The position numbers and the translations under genes are program-made. 64,000 nucleotides of DNA, taken from an uncultured Pelagibacteraceae bacterium. GTDB lineage: Bacteria > Pseudomonadota > Alphaproteobacteria > Pelagibacterales > Pelagibacteraceae. Positions within the stretch are counted from its first letter, which is position 1, and every line of letters starts with the position of its first letter. A model generated the notes under the pieces. It worked only from the letters and a program-made list of their open reading frames with translations. It searched no databases and had not been told where the DNA came from. Shown one piece after another: positions 52,218-61,843 of this stretch. Location: the NCBI GenBank assembly GCA_902579115.1, contig CACHFP010000001.1, positions 1 through 64,000 of the forward strand, given 5' to 3'.

Positions 52218-53138
52218 ATGGGAATTTTTGATAAGTTTAAATCCGGACTTGGAAAAAGTTCATCGAGCCTTACAGACGGTTTTAAAAATATTTTTTCTAA
52301 AAAAAAGATTGACTCCGCCATTCTTGAGGAATTTGAGGAATTAATCATTTCATCTGATGCCGGTGTTGATGTAGCAAAAGAGCTTAGAAAAGATTTCGAA
52401 AGCTTAAAGGTTGATAAAAAATTAGATGATCATAAAGAAATTTTAAAACTCTTAGCTGATAAATTAGCGATAAACCTTCAAAAGTACGAAAAAGATTTAA
52501 GCCTGATGGGGAATGCAAAATCTGCTGTGATTGTAGTATCTGGTGTGAACGGCGTTGGAAAAACAACTAGTATCGGAAAACTTGGAAAATATTTTAAAGA
52601 TAATAATAGATCGGTTGTCTTTGGAGCTGCAGATACTTTTAGAGCAGCAGCCATAGATCAGCTACAAGTTTGGGCTGCAAAAGTCAAAGTAGATATAATT
52701 AAGTCAGAAGTAAATAGTGACCCGGCTTCTGTTGCTTTTAAAACTGCTGAATTTGCAAAAAAAAATGAAATTGATGTCGCTTTAATAGATACAGCAGGAA
52801 GACTGCATAATAAAAAAAATCTAATGGAGGAATACAAAAAAATTATAAATGTACTAAAAAAAATTGATGAGTCTTTTCCAAACGAAGTAATTCTAGTTCT
52901 TGATGCAACTACTGGTCAAAATGCAATGAATCAAGTTGAAGAGTTTAGCAAAATACATAATCTTACAGGTCTTATAATTACAAAACTTGATAGCACTGCA
53001 AAAGGCGGGGTAGTTTTAGCAATTTGTAAAAAATATGATTTACCTATAGTTGCAATTGGAATGGGTGAAAAAGAAGATGACTTACAACCTTTCAACGCTG
53101 AATATTTTTCAAAAGCTCTTTTAGGTATTGAAAGCTAA
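52218..53138 (+). CDS. ftsY: signal recognition particle receptor FtsY
   Basis: 306 residues. NG domain with GVNGVGKTT (109-117), DTFRAAA, DTAGR and TKLDSTAKGG. The acidic A domain of enterobacterial FtsY is missing, normal for this clade. It docks Ffh at the membrane; ffh is on the other side of the hairpin region, so both SRP protein genes flank it. Its 3' end overlaps the convergent hydrolase by 18 bp. Confidence 0.97.
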   Translation: MGIFDKFKSGLGKSSSSLTDGFKNIFSKKKIDSAILEEFEELIISSDAGVDVAKELRKDFESLKVDKKLDDHKEILKLLADKLAINLQKYEKDLSLMGNAKSAVIVVSGVNGVGKTTSIGKLGKYFKDNNRSVVFGAADTFRAAAIDQLQVWAAKVKVDIIKSEVNSDPASVAFKTAEFAKKNEIDVALIDTAGRLHNKKNLMEEYKKIINVLKKIDESFPNEVILVLDATTGQNAMNQVEEFSKIHNLTGLIITKLDSTAKGGVVLAICKKYDLPIVAIGMGEKEDDLQPFNAEYFSKALLGIES

Positions 53139-53924
53139 AAAATTTCTTAAAGCATTCATTAGTTGATCATTAAATTCCATCATATGATCGTCGTTATCTG
53201 AAAAGTAACTGAATTTTGGGTTATTCGCCTTCTCAAATAATTCTACACCCATTTTAAAAGGAACAACATCATCTTTCTTACCGTGCATAATCAAAATAGG
53301 AATATTTATATTCTTAATCTTTTTTAAAGAGTCGTATCTGTCTTTAATCAATAAATCGATAGGTAAATAAGGATAATAAATTTTTGCTGCATTAGCGATT
53401 GAGGTAAAAGGTGACTCTAAAACAATGCCAGCAAATGAATTGTCTTGGCCCAACTCTGTAGCTATACCTGTACCTAATGACTCACCATATAAGATTATAT
53501 TTTTATTTTCAATTCCAGTACTATTAAGCCATTCAACTGATTTTCTAGCATCATTATACAAATTTTTCTCTGTTGGTTTGCCTGGATTACCACTGAATCC
53601 TCTCCATGAAATAATAAGAATATTTACATCTAGTTTATTTAATTCATTAAGCTTGTGAACCCTATTAGTTAGATCACCTGCGTTCCCATGAAAGTATAAA
53701 ATTGTTTTATTTTTTTTAATGTCTTTTTCTAAAAACCACGATTTAAGTTTTATACCTTTATCTACCTCAATAAAAACTTCATTATACTTAAATTGAATTT
53801 CATCTCCCGTATAATTATTTTCACTTGGGTGATAAAGTAATTTTCTTTGATACAAATAAGTAAAAAGTACAATTATTATATATGCTAATAAAATAGATGA
53901 TAATGCTAAGTAAATATACTTCAT
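53121..53924 (-). CDS. alpha/beta hydrolase, BEM46/ABHD13-like
   Basis: 267 residues with an N-terminal membrane anchor (about 4-24). Hydrolase motifs: HGNAGD from 79, SWRGFSGNPG, nucleophile S149 in GESLG (147-151), an acid in HGKKDDVVP and a His in DDHMM. Family members are membrane-tethered serine hydrolases of unclear substrate. It is the last gene of the dctP-Q-M operon by position and overlaps EamA by 4 bp. Confidence 0.85.
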   Translation of the reverse strand: MKYIYLALSSILLAYIIIVLFTYLYQRKLLYHPSENNYTGDEIQFKYNEVFIEVDKGIKLKSWFLEKDIKKNKTILYFHGNAGDLTNRVHKLNELNKLDVNILIISWRGFSGNPGKPTEKNLYNDARKSVEWLNSTGIENKNIILYGESLGTGIATELGQDNSFAGIVLESPFTSIANAAKIYYPYLPIDLLIKDRYDSLKKIKNINIPILIMHGKKDDVVPFKMGVELFEKANNPKFSYFSDNDDHMMEFNDQLMNALRNFLAFNT

Positions 53925-54823
53925 ACTTTTTTTCTAGCGAAATAAACTCCTGTAAAAACCAGTAACCCACCTAAATAATGAAAACCAAGAAGTGGTTCTT
54001 CAAAAATAATAATTCCAAAAATTGACCCGTAAACTGCGAATAAATATAAAGTGAACCCGGCAAAGGATGCGCCTACATATTTTTGTAAACGTGTATACAA
54101 AGAAAAAGCTATAATACTAGGAGAAATAGCTGCAAATATAATCCAGAACAAAAATGTCTGATTATAATTTGTTTTAGCAAAGTAAATATTTTCTAAAATA
54201 AAAAATGGGAAAAGCGATATAAATCCAAACATTGCAATTAGAGTAAATCGAGCCATTAAGCTAAATTTTGATTTCCAGTTCAATAAATATATTGAGTATA
54301 GAGCCCAGCCTAAAGCTGCCCCCAGAACCCATAAATCACCTATTGTAAAATTTAAGTTAATTAAAAAATCTAAATTACCTTTAGATATAATTGTAAAAAC
54401 ACCTGCAATACAAATTAATAAACCCAATATTCTAAAAAGATTAATTTTTTCTTTAAAGAATAAAATTGATAAAAAGATTATAATTACTGGTGAAGATGTA
54501 TAGATGATACCAATATTTGCCATTGTTGTTGTCATACCTGCAAGATTTGGAAAAGCCCCACATATACCACAACCCATTGAGCCTAAGAAAAAGAGTTTAA
54601 AAAACTCTTTATTTAACTCCCTCTTATTTTTAAAAATTTCATCAAAGTAAAATGGAAAAAGTATAATGAATACCGTAAACCATCTCCAGAAAGCTAATGA
54701 AATTGGAGGCACTGACTCAACACCTCCTCTTGCAACAATTGTGTTGGTAGCCATAAAAATAGGCTGAATAAATAGAAGTATGTAAGGAAAATAATTACTT
54801 TTTGTTATCGAAGAAGGCTTCAT
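53921..54823 (-). CDS. EamA/DMT-family transporter
   Basis: 300 residues, ten membrane helices in two repeated EamA halves (about 12-145 and 160-298); ALGWALYSIYLL begins the second. Family members move metabolites or amino acids across the inner membrane; the cargo is unknown. Start overlaps the small membrane gene by 29 bp and its stop overlaps the hydrolase by 4 bp. Confidence 0.85.
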   Translation of the reverse strand: MKPSSITKSNYFPYILLFIQPIFMATNTIVARGGVESVPPISLAFWRWFTVFIILFPFYFDEIFKNKRELNKEFFKLFFLGSMGCGICGAFPNLAGMTTTMANIGIIYTSSPVIIIFLSILFFKEKINLFRILGLLICIAGVFTIISKGNLDFLINLNFTIGDLWVLGAALGWALYSIYLLNWKSKFSLMARFTLIAMFGFISLFPFFILENIYFAKTNYNQTFLFWIIFAAISPSIIAFSLYTRLQKYVGASFAGFTLYLFAVYGSIFGIIIFEEPLLGFHYLGGLLVFTGVYFARKKV

Positions 54824-54977
54824 AAAACATCATCACAATTACTATACCCATTAATATATAAACAGGAAGCACATCAAAAAAACCAATCATCATGGATCTT
54901 GTCAAAGTTGTTGCAAGTCCTAATAAAAAGGCTGTGCAAATAGCGACGCCTACTATAATTGTTAGTTTATCCTTCAT
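54795..54977 (-). CDS. small two-helix membrane protein (hypothetical)
   Basis: 60 residues with helices at about 5-25 and 33-53 and a DNKK tail. No family known. It overlaps the amidase 3' end by 11 bp and the EamA start by 29 bp, consistent with a coupled operon gene, but long overlaps also allow a later EamA start. It may be a partner of a transporter in this operon; that is inference. Confidence 0.6.
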   Translation of the reverse strand: MKDKLTIIVGVAICTAFLLGLATTLTRSMMIGFFDVLPVYILMGIVIVMMFYEAFFDNKK

Positions 54978-56301
54978 CTTTACAATTTTTTTCTAACCAA
55001 TTAGCAGTTCCCAGAAATCGAAGATCATCTAGTTTATTGCCAACCAATTGAACACCTAATGGTAAGTCATTTTCCCCAGTAAGTAAAGGCAATGAAATTG
55101 CTGGAAGACCCATAAAAGTCCAATTCTTTTGAAAGTCTGAACTTCCAGTTGATTTAAGACCTTTGTCAGCAACACCGCTGGATGAAGGAGTAATTACTCC
55201 GTGATAATCTTCAAATACTTCGCTATATGAGTCATAACTTTGTTGCATGAAATCTGATGCATCAGCATATTCTTTAGCAGAGTATTTCATGCCTCTGCTA
55301 ATTGCTTCTCTCATTTCTTTAGAAAGTTTAGTCTTATCTTTTTTGTAATAAACTTGAAAATTATTAGCCATATCAGTCTCGTGAATTATTTGTAAATACT
55401 TTGGGATATCTTTGAAATAAGAAGGGGTATCAAATACTTCAATATTTTTTTTAAAATTTTTTATCAAAAACTCAAAAGCTTGTTGAGATTTGTTTTTTAT
55501 GTCTTTCCATTTATCAGTTTTGTAAAAAATAAATTTTGGTTCAAATACTGGTCCTTTATCACATTCTTCCAACATATCTTCTGCTGAAAAATACACAGTA
55601 GCAGGATCGTATAAATCTTTTTTGATTAAACATTTTGCTAAAAGAGCTACATCTTTAACTGTTTTACCAAATAATCCAATTGTATCTAATTTGTCTGAGA
55701 CTTTTAAAACTCCAGACCTAGATATTAATCCATAAGATGGTTTATATCCCACAACTCCACAATAGGATGCTGGTCTAATTGTTGATCCTGCTGTCTGGGA
55801 GCCTATTGAAAGATGTGCCATATGCGAAGCTATTACAGCTGCTGATCCACTTGAAGAACCTCCAGGAGTTCTTGTATAGTCGTGAGGATTTGTAGTTTTG
55901 CAAGGATGTATATAAGCTAGTTCAGTTGTCGCGGTCTTACCCATAATTATTGCACCAGAATTTTTTAAAAGATTAACTATTTCTGAGTCTTGCGAACTTG
56001 ACATTTTTTTTCTAAAAACAGTTCCACATTCGGTAGGCATGTCGTAAGTTCCAATTATATCTTTGATTGCTACAGGCATTCCATGAAGAGGTCCTAGTGG
56101 TTTTCCTGATTTTCTATGATTGTCAGCTTCTTCCGCTTTTTCTAAAAGAAGCTTTTTATCTAAATGTGCCCATGCCTTAACCTCTGGCTCAAATTTTTTT
56201 ATTCTTTCGAGATATTTATTGCAAAGATCAACTGATGATATTTCTCCAGATCTTAGTTTTGATGCTAACTCATTAGCTGTGAAAGTAGAAACATCAATCA
56301 T
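54967..56301 (-). CDS. amidase-signature family hydrolase
   Basis: 444 residues. The Ser-cisSer-Lys triad is present: K80 in VAIKD, GGSSSGSAA at 147-155 with the cis-Ser, and S173 in TAGSTIRPA. The family splits amides (including allophanate, aryl amides, or Gln for GatA). It is not GatA: no gatC/gatB neighbours and different motifs. It is 9 bp after dctM, so it may act on the amide or product imported by the TRAP system; substrate unknown. Confidence 0.88.
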   Translation of the reverse strand: MIDVSTFTANELASKLRSGEISSVDLCNKYLERIKKFEPEVKAWAHLDKKLLLEKAEEADNHRKSGKPLGPLHGMPVAIKDIIGTYDMPTECGTVFRKKMSSSQDSEIVNLLKNSGAIIMGKTATTELAYIHPCKTTNPHDYTRTPGGSSSGSAAVIASHMAHLSIGSQTAGSTIRPASYCGVVGYKPSYGLISRSGVLKVSDKLDTIGLFGKTVKDVALLAKCLIKKDLYDPATVYFSAEDMLEECDKGPVFEPKFIFYKTDKWKDIKNKSQQAFEFLIKNFKKNIEVFDTPSYFKDIPKYLQIIHETDMANNFQVYYKKDKTKLSKEMREAISRGMKYSAKEYADASDFMQQSYDSYSEVFEDYHGVITPSSSGVADKGLKSTGSSDFQKNWTFMGLPAISLPLLTGENDLPLGVQLVGNKLDDLRFLGTANWLEKNCKDEG

Positions 56302-56310
56302 TTTTTTTTC

Positions 56311-57672
56311 TTAGTTTGCAAATAAGAGGTCAGGTAACCATAACGCAATACCTGGAAACATATACATCAAAAACATTGCCAGTATTACTATTGCCAAGAA
56401 AGGCATAATGCCTCTAAAGATTTCCATTAATTCAACATTCTTTGCTTGTACACCTTTTAAATAGTAGGCTGACATTGCCATGGGGGGTGTTAAAAATGAA
56501 GTTTGTAAATTCAAAGCGATAAGCATTGCAAAAAAATAAGGATTTACCTCGAAGAAAGCTACTAAAGGCAAAAATATTGGAACAAATATAATCAATATCT
56601 CCGTCCATTCCAGTGGCCAACCTAGTAAGAAAATAATTATTTGTGTGATTACTAAGAATTGCCATGGTTGTAAATTCATTGATTTAAAGAAATGTTCAAA
56701 TACTTCATGTCCTCCTAAATATGAGAAAACAGATGCAAATGTCCAAGATCCAATAAACAACCACATAATCATTGCTGTAGTTTTGGCTGTTAGAAAAACT
56801 GATTCCTTAAAGTTTTTCCATTTTAATGTTTTATAGAAATATGAAAGAACTAATGCTCCAGCTGCTCCGACTGCTGCTGCCTCAGCAGGTGTTGCAAGTC
56901 CTCCTAATATTGTTCCAAGTACCAAAATAATTAATGAGAATAGCGGTAAAAAGGATACTAAAACTTCTCTTATTATGACTGATCGAGGAGGTATCTCTTC
57001 TTTTGGAGGCTTAGGTGCAATTGATGGATTAAAATATGCCATTGTAATTGCATAACCAATATATAAACCAGCTAATAATAATCCAGGAAATATTGCAGCT
57101 GCAAATAATCTTAACGGAGAAAGTTGAGCTATTACTGAATAAACAATTAGCATTATACTTGGCGGTATGAGTATCCCCAAACAACCTCCTGAACAAATAA
57201 CACCTGAAGCAAATTTCTTGTCATATCCAGCTTTGACCATAGCCGGCCAAGCTAATAATCCCATTAAAGTTACTACAGCTCCTATAATTCCTGTTGCTGT
57301 CGAAAATAATGCACATGTAATCAATGCGGCAACAGCCATCGATGCTGGCAGTCCATGCGAAGCTAACCTTATAGCAAAAAACAATCTGGAAACTATTCCT
57401 GCTCTTTCAACAAGGTACCCCATAAATAAAAAGAGCGGTACGGCGGTTAAAACAGTGTTGTCCATTACGGTATAAGTATTTTGCACGAATAATTGAAAAA
57501 TCCTATTATCAAAAATGTGTTCCATTCTCGTAGGATCAAAGTAAGCGTAATAACCAAATCCAACTCCCATTGCCATTAACGTAAATGCTATTGGGAAGCC
57601 GAGTAACACGGCAAACAAGAATATTCCCATCATCAAAATTGCTATTTCTGGATTAGTTAGACTAAATAACAT
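56311..57672 (-). CDS. dctM: TRAP transporter large permease DctM
   Basis: 453 residues, about twelve membrane helices, DctM/SiaM family (GFPIAFTLMAMGVGFGYY, TATGIIGAVVTLMG, GILIPPSIMLIVY, FLTPPMAMSAYYLKG). It couples solute import to sodium flow with DctQ and a binding protein. It overlaps dctQ by 11 bp. Confidence 0.95.
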   Translation of the reverse strand: MLFSLTNPEIAILMMGIFLFAVLLGFPIAFTLMAMGVGFGYYAYFDPTRMEHIFDNRIFQLFVQNTYTVMDNTVLTAVPLFLFMGYLVERAGIVSRLFFAIRLASHGLPASMAVAALITCALFSTATGIIGAVVTLMGLLAWPAMVKAGYDKKFASGVICSGGCLGILIPPSIMLIVYSVIAQLSPLRLFAAAIFPGLLLAGLYIGYAITMAYFNPSIAPKPPKEEIPPRSVIIREVLVSFLPLFSLIILVLGTILGGLATPAEAAAVGAAGALVLSYFYKTLKWKNFKESVFLTAKTTAMIMWLFIGSWTFASVFSYLGGHEVFEHFFKSMNLQPWQFLVITQIIIFLLGWPLEWTEILIIFVPIFLPLVAFFEVNPYFFAMLIALNLQTSFLTPPMAMSAYYLKGVQAKNVELMEIFRGIMPFLAIVILAMFLMYMFPGIALWLPDLLFAN

Positions 57673-58246
57673 CTTTTTGATCCTCCTCTTGAGAAGTTCT
57701 CATTAAAATTTTTTCAGTTTCCTCGGCCACTACCATTCTTGAAGGCCAATGGCCAGTTTGTATGCAAATTATAGATCTGAATACCTCACTGATGCCTTGA
57801 ATAATTAATAAAATTCCTGCTGCAGGTATTAAAGATTTTGCCATATAAATTTGAATTTGAGCAGGACTGTTCCAACTCGTTTCTTTAATTTTCCAAGCTA
57901 AAGATGCGTACTCATAACCATAAAAAGCCAAAGCTAACACCCCTGGAAAGAAAAAAATAAAATATAAAACTAGATCAATATAGCCTTGTATTTTCGGTTT
58001 AAACAGTCTGTAAATAACATCTCCTCTTACGTGTGCTTCAGTAGAAAGGGTATAAGCGCCTGCCATCATAAAAATCGCTCCATACATCTGTAAGCTAAAA
58101 TCAAAATTCCACAAAGTTGGTGCGTTAAAGGCATAAGCCATAATAACTTCGTAGCATGTTCCTCCCATTAAAATCACAATAAGCCATGAAAATGCTTTTC
58201 CAACCGAAGTTGATAGTTGATCTGCAAAATGAATAAATCCCCTCAT
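57662..58246 (-). CDS. dctQ: TRAP transporter small permease DctQ
   Basis: 194 residues, four membrane helices with the DctQ pattern R-x-x-R-x-D-V near GDVIYRLFKPK and the EVIMAYAFNAPTLW loop. It joins DctM in the membrane complex. It starts 86 bp after dctP, past a strong hairpin, and overlaps dctM. Confidence 0.92.
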   Translation of the reverse strand: MRGFIHFADQLSTSVGKAFSWLIVILMGGTCYEVIMAYAFNAPTLWNFDFSLQMYGAIFMMAGAYTLSTEAHVRGDVIYRLFKPKIQGYIDLVLYFIFFFPGVLALAFYGYEYASLAWKIKETSWNSPAQIQIYMAKSLIPAAGILLIIQGISEVFRSIICIQTGHWPSRMVVAEETEKILMRTSQEEDQKDVI

Positions 58247-58284
58247 GAGTTTTTAAACTATTCTAATTCTTTTATAATTTCCAT

Positions 58285-58319
58285 AAAAAAAAAGGGGGCG
58301 TAAAAACGCCCCCTTTTTT
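58285..58319. terminator. bidirectional intrinsic terminator between dctP and dctQ
   Basis: GGGGGCGT (58294-58301) and ACGCCCCC (58306-58313) make an 8-bp stem with an AAAA loop, flanked by A's before (58285-58293) and six T's after (58314-58319). It works in either direction; on the minus strand it lies just after dctP. It would cut most transcripts after the binding protein and let fewer reach dctQM, a common way to make excess binding protein. Confidence 0.9.
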
Positions 58320-58332
58320 GTTTAAAATATAA

Positions 58333-59481
58333 TTAAATTTTAACTTTTGCTATTGAACCGAACTCATTCTCGTAAGCCAACTTATAATTAGGTTGGTTCA
58401 TGAGTAAGTATTTCATAACTCTCTTAGCATAAGCTTTTTGTGAGTCTACAATCTTTTTAAAGAATGGATCTTTCTTATTGAAATCTCCAATTACTTTATC
58501 CCAACCTTTTAATTGTTGAGCTAAGATCGCATCTGACGTTTGATACACATTTACTTTGTGCTGGTTCATCAATTTAGATAAGTCAGCTGAGTATCTTACT
58601 AATGCTTTAAAGTAGTTATCGCTGTTCGCAGCATAAGCAGCATTTTTTAGGATAGCCTGATGTTTAGGCGATAATCCATTAAATGTCTTCTTATTTACTG
58701 GGATTTCAAACATCTCTTGTGATTGGTGGAAGCTTCCTAAATGATAATGCTTAGAAACGTCTTGCATACCAAACTGAGAGTCTGATGTTGGGTTATTAAA
58801 CTCAGCAGCTTCAATCAAACCTGTCTTCATTGCAGGCTGAATTTCACCACCTGGTAATTGTCTTACAACCATTCCCATTGCCGTTAATACGTTAGTAGCT
58901 AATCCTACTGTTCTATACTTCATACCTTTTACATCAGATACTTTTGTTACGTTCTTTTTGAACCATCCAAAAGGCTGTGCAGGCATTGGCATATGAAAGA
59001 AACCAATATAATCGAAACCAACTTTTGCAAGTGTTTCATCATAAAGTTTTCTACCTCCACCATACTCTATCCATCCCATAATTTCTTGAGATGACATCCC
59101 GTATGACGGACCAGTACCGAATAGAGAAGCTGCTGGATTTTTTCCATACCAGTAAGCTGTTACCCAGTGTCCCATATCAAGTACACCTGAACTTACTGCT
59201 TGTCCAATCTCCGAAGTCTTAACTACAGCTCCAACTGGCTGAAGATCAATTTTTAATTCACCTCCAGACATGTCGCCTACCATTTTTGCGTAGTCGCCAG
59301 CCATTTCAAAGAAAATGTTAGCGCCTGACGGCCAAGCCGCTTGCATCTTTAAAGTTTGCGGAGCACCAAATGCAACGTTAGGCATTGCAACTGTTGCTGC
59401 TGCTGCAGCACCCGTAGCTGCCGCTGCTTTAAAGAACTTACGTCTTGATGGAGTTTTTACTCCTTTTTTTATTTTTGACAT
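58333..59481 (-). CDS. dctP: TRAP transporter solute-binding protein DctP
   Basis: 382 residues with a twin-arginine signal (SRRKFFKAAAATGAAAAATVAMP, residues about 12-34) and the TRAP binding-protein fold: WPSGANIFFEMA near the start and GVLDMGHWVTAYW, GMKYRTVG with the substrate Arg, and AAEFNNPTSD. A clear GGAGGAC Shine-Dalgarno (59484-59490) precedes the ATG. It delivers an organic acid-like solute to DctQM. Substrate unknown; some relatives bind keto acids or amides. Confidence 0.95.
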   Translation of the reverse strand: MSKIKKGVKTPSRRKFFKAAAATGAAAAATVAMPNVAFGAPQTLKMQAAWPSGANIFFEMAGDYAKMVGDMSGGELKIDLQPVGAVVKTSEIGQAVSSGVLDMGHWVTAYWYGKNPAASLFGTGPSYGMSSQEIMGWIEYGGGRKLYDETLAKVGFDYIGFFHMPMPAQPFGWFKKNVTKVSDVKGMKYRTVGLATNVLTAMGMVVRQLPGGEIQPAMKTGLIEAAEFNNPTSDSQFGMQDVSKHYHLGSFHQSQEMFEIPVNKKTFNGLSPKHQAILKNAAYAANSDNYFKALVRYSADLSKLMNQHKVNVYQTSDAILAQQLKGWDKVIGDFNKKDPFFKKIVDSQKAYAKRVMKYLLMNQPNYKLAYENEFGSIAKVKI

Positions 59482-59586
59482 ATGTCCTCCGTTAGTTAAT
59501 TAACATAAAGATTTAAGCATAAACTTAATTCAGAGTCTCGCTCTTTTTAGAATTATTTTAAATTGTAGATTCAATCTCTAGGTGTA

Positions 59587-60543
59587 CTAATTCACCTGAT
59601 CTTGTGGTTTATTGCCAGAAAAAAAATCCTCAAGATTTTTTGTAGCCCTAAATGCCATATCCCACCTAGTTCTTTTTGTTGCGCTTCCTAAATGTGGAAG
59701 TAAAAAAATATTTTTTAACTTCAAATATTCTGGATGAATTTTTGGCTCACCATTGTAAACATCTAAACCGTAAGCGAATACTTTTCCGCTTTTCAATGCT
59801 TCGATCATAGCATCATCGTCAACTATATCTCCTCTTGCTGCGTTACCTACAACAGTATTTTCTTCTAGATAGCTTAGCGTTTCTTTATTCACAAGTTTTG
59901 TTGTTTCGGGAGAGGCAGGACAATTAATTGATAAAAATTCACTTTGTTTAAAAAGGCTTTTTAAATCTTTATGATAAATTGCACCATCTTCCAAGTCCGG
60001 TGAAAGTTTAGATCTATTATGATAATGAATTTCCATATTAAAAGCCTTAGCTCTTTTAGCAACTGCCCTTCCTATTCTGCCCATTCCTAATATTCCTAAT
60101 TTTTTATTAGACATTTGTTTTCCTAACAAGAAATCCCATGACCATTTCCAATTTTGAGTTTCAGCTGCAAGACGTCCCTCATAAGCTTTTCTAGAAGCAC
60201 CTAGTAAAAGTAAAATCTGAATATCTGCTGTAGCATCTGTAAGTACGTCGGGTGTATTCGTTACAGTAATTCCTTTTTCTTTTGCAGCTTTTATATCTAT
60301 ATTTCCAAAACCAACTGCGCCATTAGCTATAATTTTTATGGAACTCGAGAGTTTAGAGATGGTATCAGCACTGATAGGATCAGAAACAGAACTTAATATC
60401 CCATCAAAATTTTTGGAGCCATCTACTATTTCTTGAGGTTTATAAATCTTATCGTCTTTATTTAAAGTAACTTCAAATAATTCTTTAAGTTTCTCCTCAT
60501 TTTCTTTGAGAAGTTTTCTTGTAACAAAAATTTTTTTTTTCAT
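59587..60543 (-). CDS. D-2-hydroxyacid dehydrogenase (glyoxylate/hydroxypyruvate reductase-like)
   Basis: 318 residues. GMGRIG NAD site (153-158), and the catalytic trio R237 (NAARGD), E266 (NGEP), H284 (LLPHLGSAT). The family reduces glyoxylate or hydroxypyruvate, or other 2-oxoacids. It follows glcF after one base, so glyoxylate made by glycolate oxidase is the natural substrate; this is inference from position. Confidence 0.88.
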   Translation of the reverse strand: MKKKIFVTRKLLKENEEKLKELFEVTLNKDDKIYKPQEIVDGSKNFDGILSSVSDPISADTISKLSSSIKIIANGAVGFGNIDIKAAKEKGITVTNTPDVLTDATADIQILLLLGASRKAYEGRLAAETQNWKWSWDFLLGKQMSNKKLGILGMGRIGRAVAKRAKAFNMEIHYHNRSKLSPDLEDGAIYHKDLKSLFKQSEFLSINCPASPETTKLVNKETLSYLEENTVVGNAARGDIVDDDAMIEALKSGKVFAYGLDVYNGEPKIHPEYLKLKNIFLLPHLGSATKRTRWDMAFRATKNLEDFFSGNKPQDQVN

Positions 60544-60544
60544 T

Positions 60545-61843
60545 TTAAAAATTGTTTAGTTTATACGGCTTGGGTCCTCCGGTAAACCAATCAAGTAACT
60601 CTACGGTATGGATAATTGGTATTCGAGTACCAGCTGATATTTGTGTCATACAACCAATATTACCTGTTGAAATAAAATCAGGTGAAATTTTTTCTATATT
60701 ATTTACTTTATTCTTTAAAAGTGATTTAGCCATCTTTTGATGTAAAATATTGTAAGTACCCGCGGAGCCACAACACAAATGTCCTTCTGGAATATCTAAT
60801 ACTTCGTTACCAGTTTTTGAAATTAAATCTTTTGGTTGATCGTGAACTTTTTGTCCATGTTGCATCGAACATGCTGAATGATACGCTATTCTATATTTTT
60901 TTTCTGAGTTTAAATTTATGTTTAATTTTAAATTTTCGTCGAGGTATTCGGTAATATCTTTAGTTAATTCTGAGATTTTCTTAGCTTTCTTTTTTAGGTC
61001 TTTATCGTTTTTAAAAATATGTCCATAGTCTTTTAATGTTGTGCCACATCCAGATGTATTACTTATTATCGCATCCAATCCATTTTTAAGATACTCTTCA
61101 TGCCAGCTCTCAATATTATTCTTAAATGACTCGTGTGCTAATTTTTGTTTACCCAAATGATGGTTTAAAGATCCACAACAATTAATGTCTGGCATTACTA
61201 CTACTTCAACATTGTGCCTATTTAGAAGTCTTATAGTAGCTTCGTTTATTTCAGGAGAGATAACTCTTTGAACACAACCAGTCAATAAAGCGACCCTTGA
61301 AACCTTTTTACCTTTATTAACCTCGTAAACTTTTTGATCTTTTAATTTTTTTCCTGGGATTTTATCTGGCATTAAATTTAATGCGTTTCTAATAAATTTT
61401 GGAAATAAAAAACTAAATGGTTTAATTAGTTTAGATGATAAAGCCATTAACAAAAACATTTTTGGTCTCGGTAGCACAAAAGAAAGTATATTTCTAAATA
61501 CTCTATCTAAAAAAGGCCTTTTGTAAGTTTCTTCAACATAATTCCTACCATGGTCAATTAAATGCATATAGTTCACTCCTGAAGGGCAAGTCGTCATACA
61601 TGAGTAACAGGATAAACAGCTATCAATGTGTTTTGCTATTTCTTTTGTGGCTGTTTTTTTATTCTCTAACATATCTTTAATAAGATATATTCTTCCTCTT
61701 GGTCCTTCTAACTCCTCTCCATTTACTTGATAAGTAGGGCAAGTAGCATTACACATACCGCAGTGAACGCATTTCCTTATAATTGTTTCACTCGTTTTAT
61801 TATCTTTGTCTTGAAGTTGTTTATCTGTAAATGATGTTTGCAT
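60545..61843 (-). CDS. glcF: glycolate oxidase iron-sulfur subunit
   Basis: 432 residues. Two [4Fe-4S] motifs: CVHCGMCNATCPTY and CLSCYSCMTTCPSGV, then two CCG domains (INCCGSLNHHLG and HLCCGSAGTYN). It passes electrons from GlcDE to the respiratory chain. It abuts glcE. Confidence 0.95.
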   Translation of the reverse strand: MQTSFTDKQLQDKDNKTSETIIRKCVHCGMCNATCPTYQVNGEELEGPRGRIYLIKDMLENKKTATKEIAKHIDSCLSCYSCMTTCPSGVNYMHLIDHGRNYVEETYKRPFLDRVFRNILSFVLPRPKMFLLMALSSKLIKPFSFLFPKFIRNALNLMPDKIPGKKLKDQKVYEVNKGKKVSRVALLTGCVQRVISPEINEATIRLLNRHNVEVVVMPDINCCGSLNHHLGKQKLAHESFKNNIESWHEEYLKNGLDAIISNTSGCGTTLKDYGHIFKNDKDLKKKAKKISELTKDITEYLDENLKLNINLNSEKKYRIAYHSACSMQHGQKVHDQPKDLISKTGNEVLDIPEGHLCCGSAGTYNILHQKMAKSLLKNKVNNIEKISPDFISTGNIGCMTQISAGTRIPIIHTVELLDWFTGGPKPYKLNNF

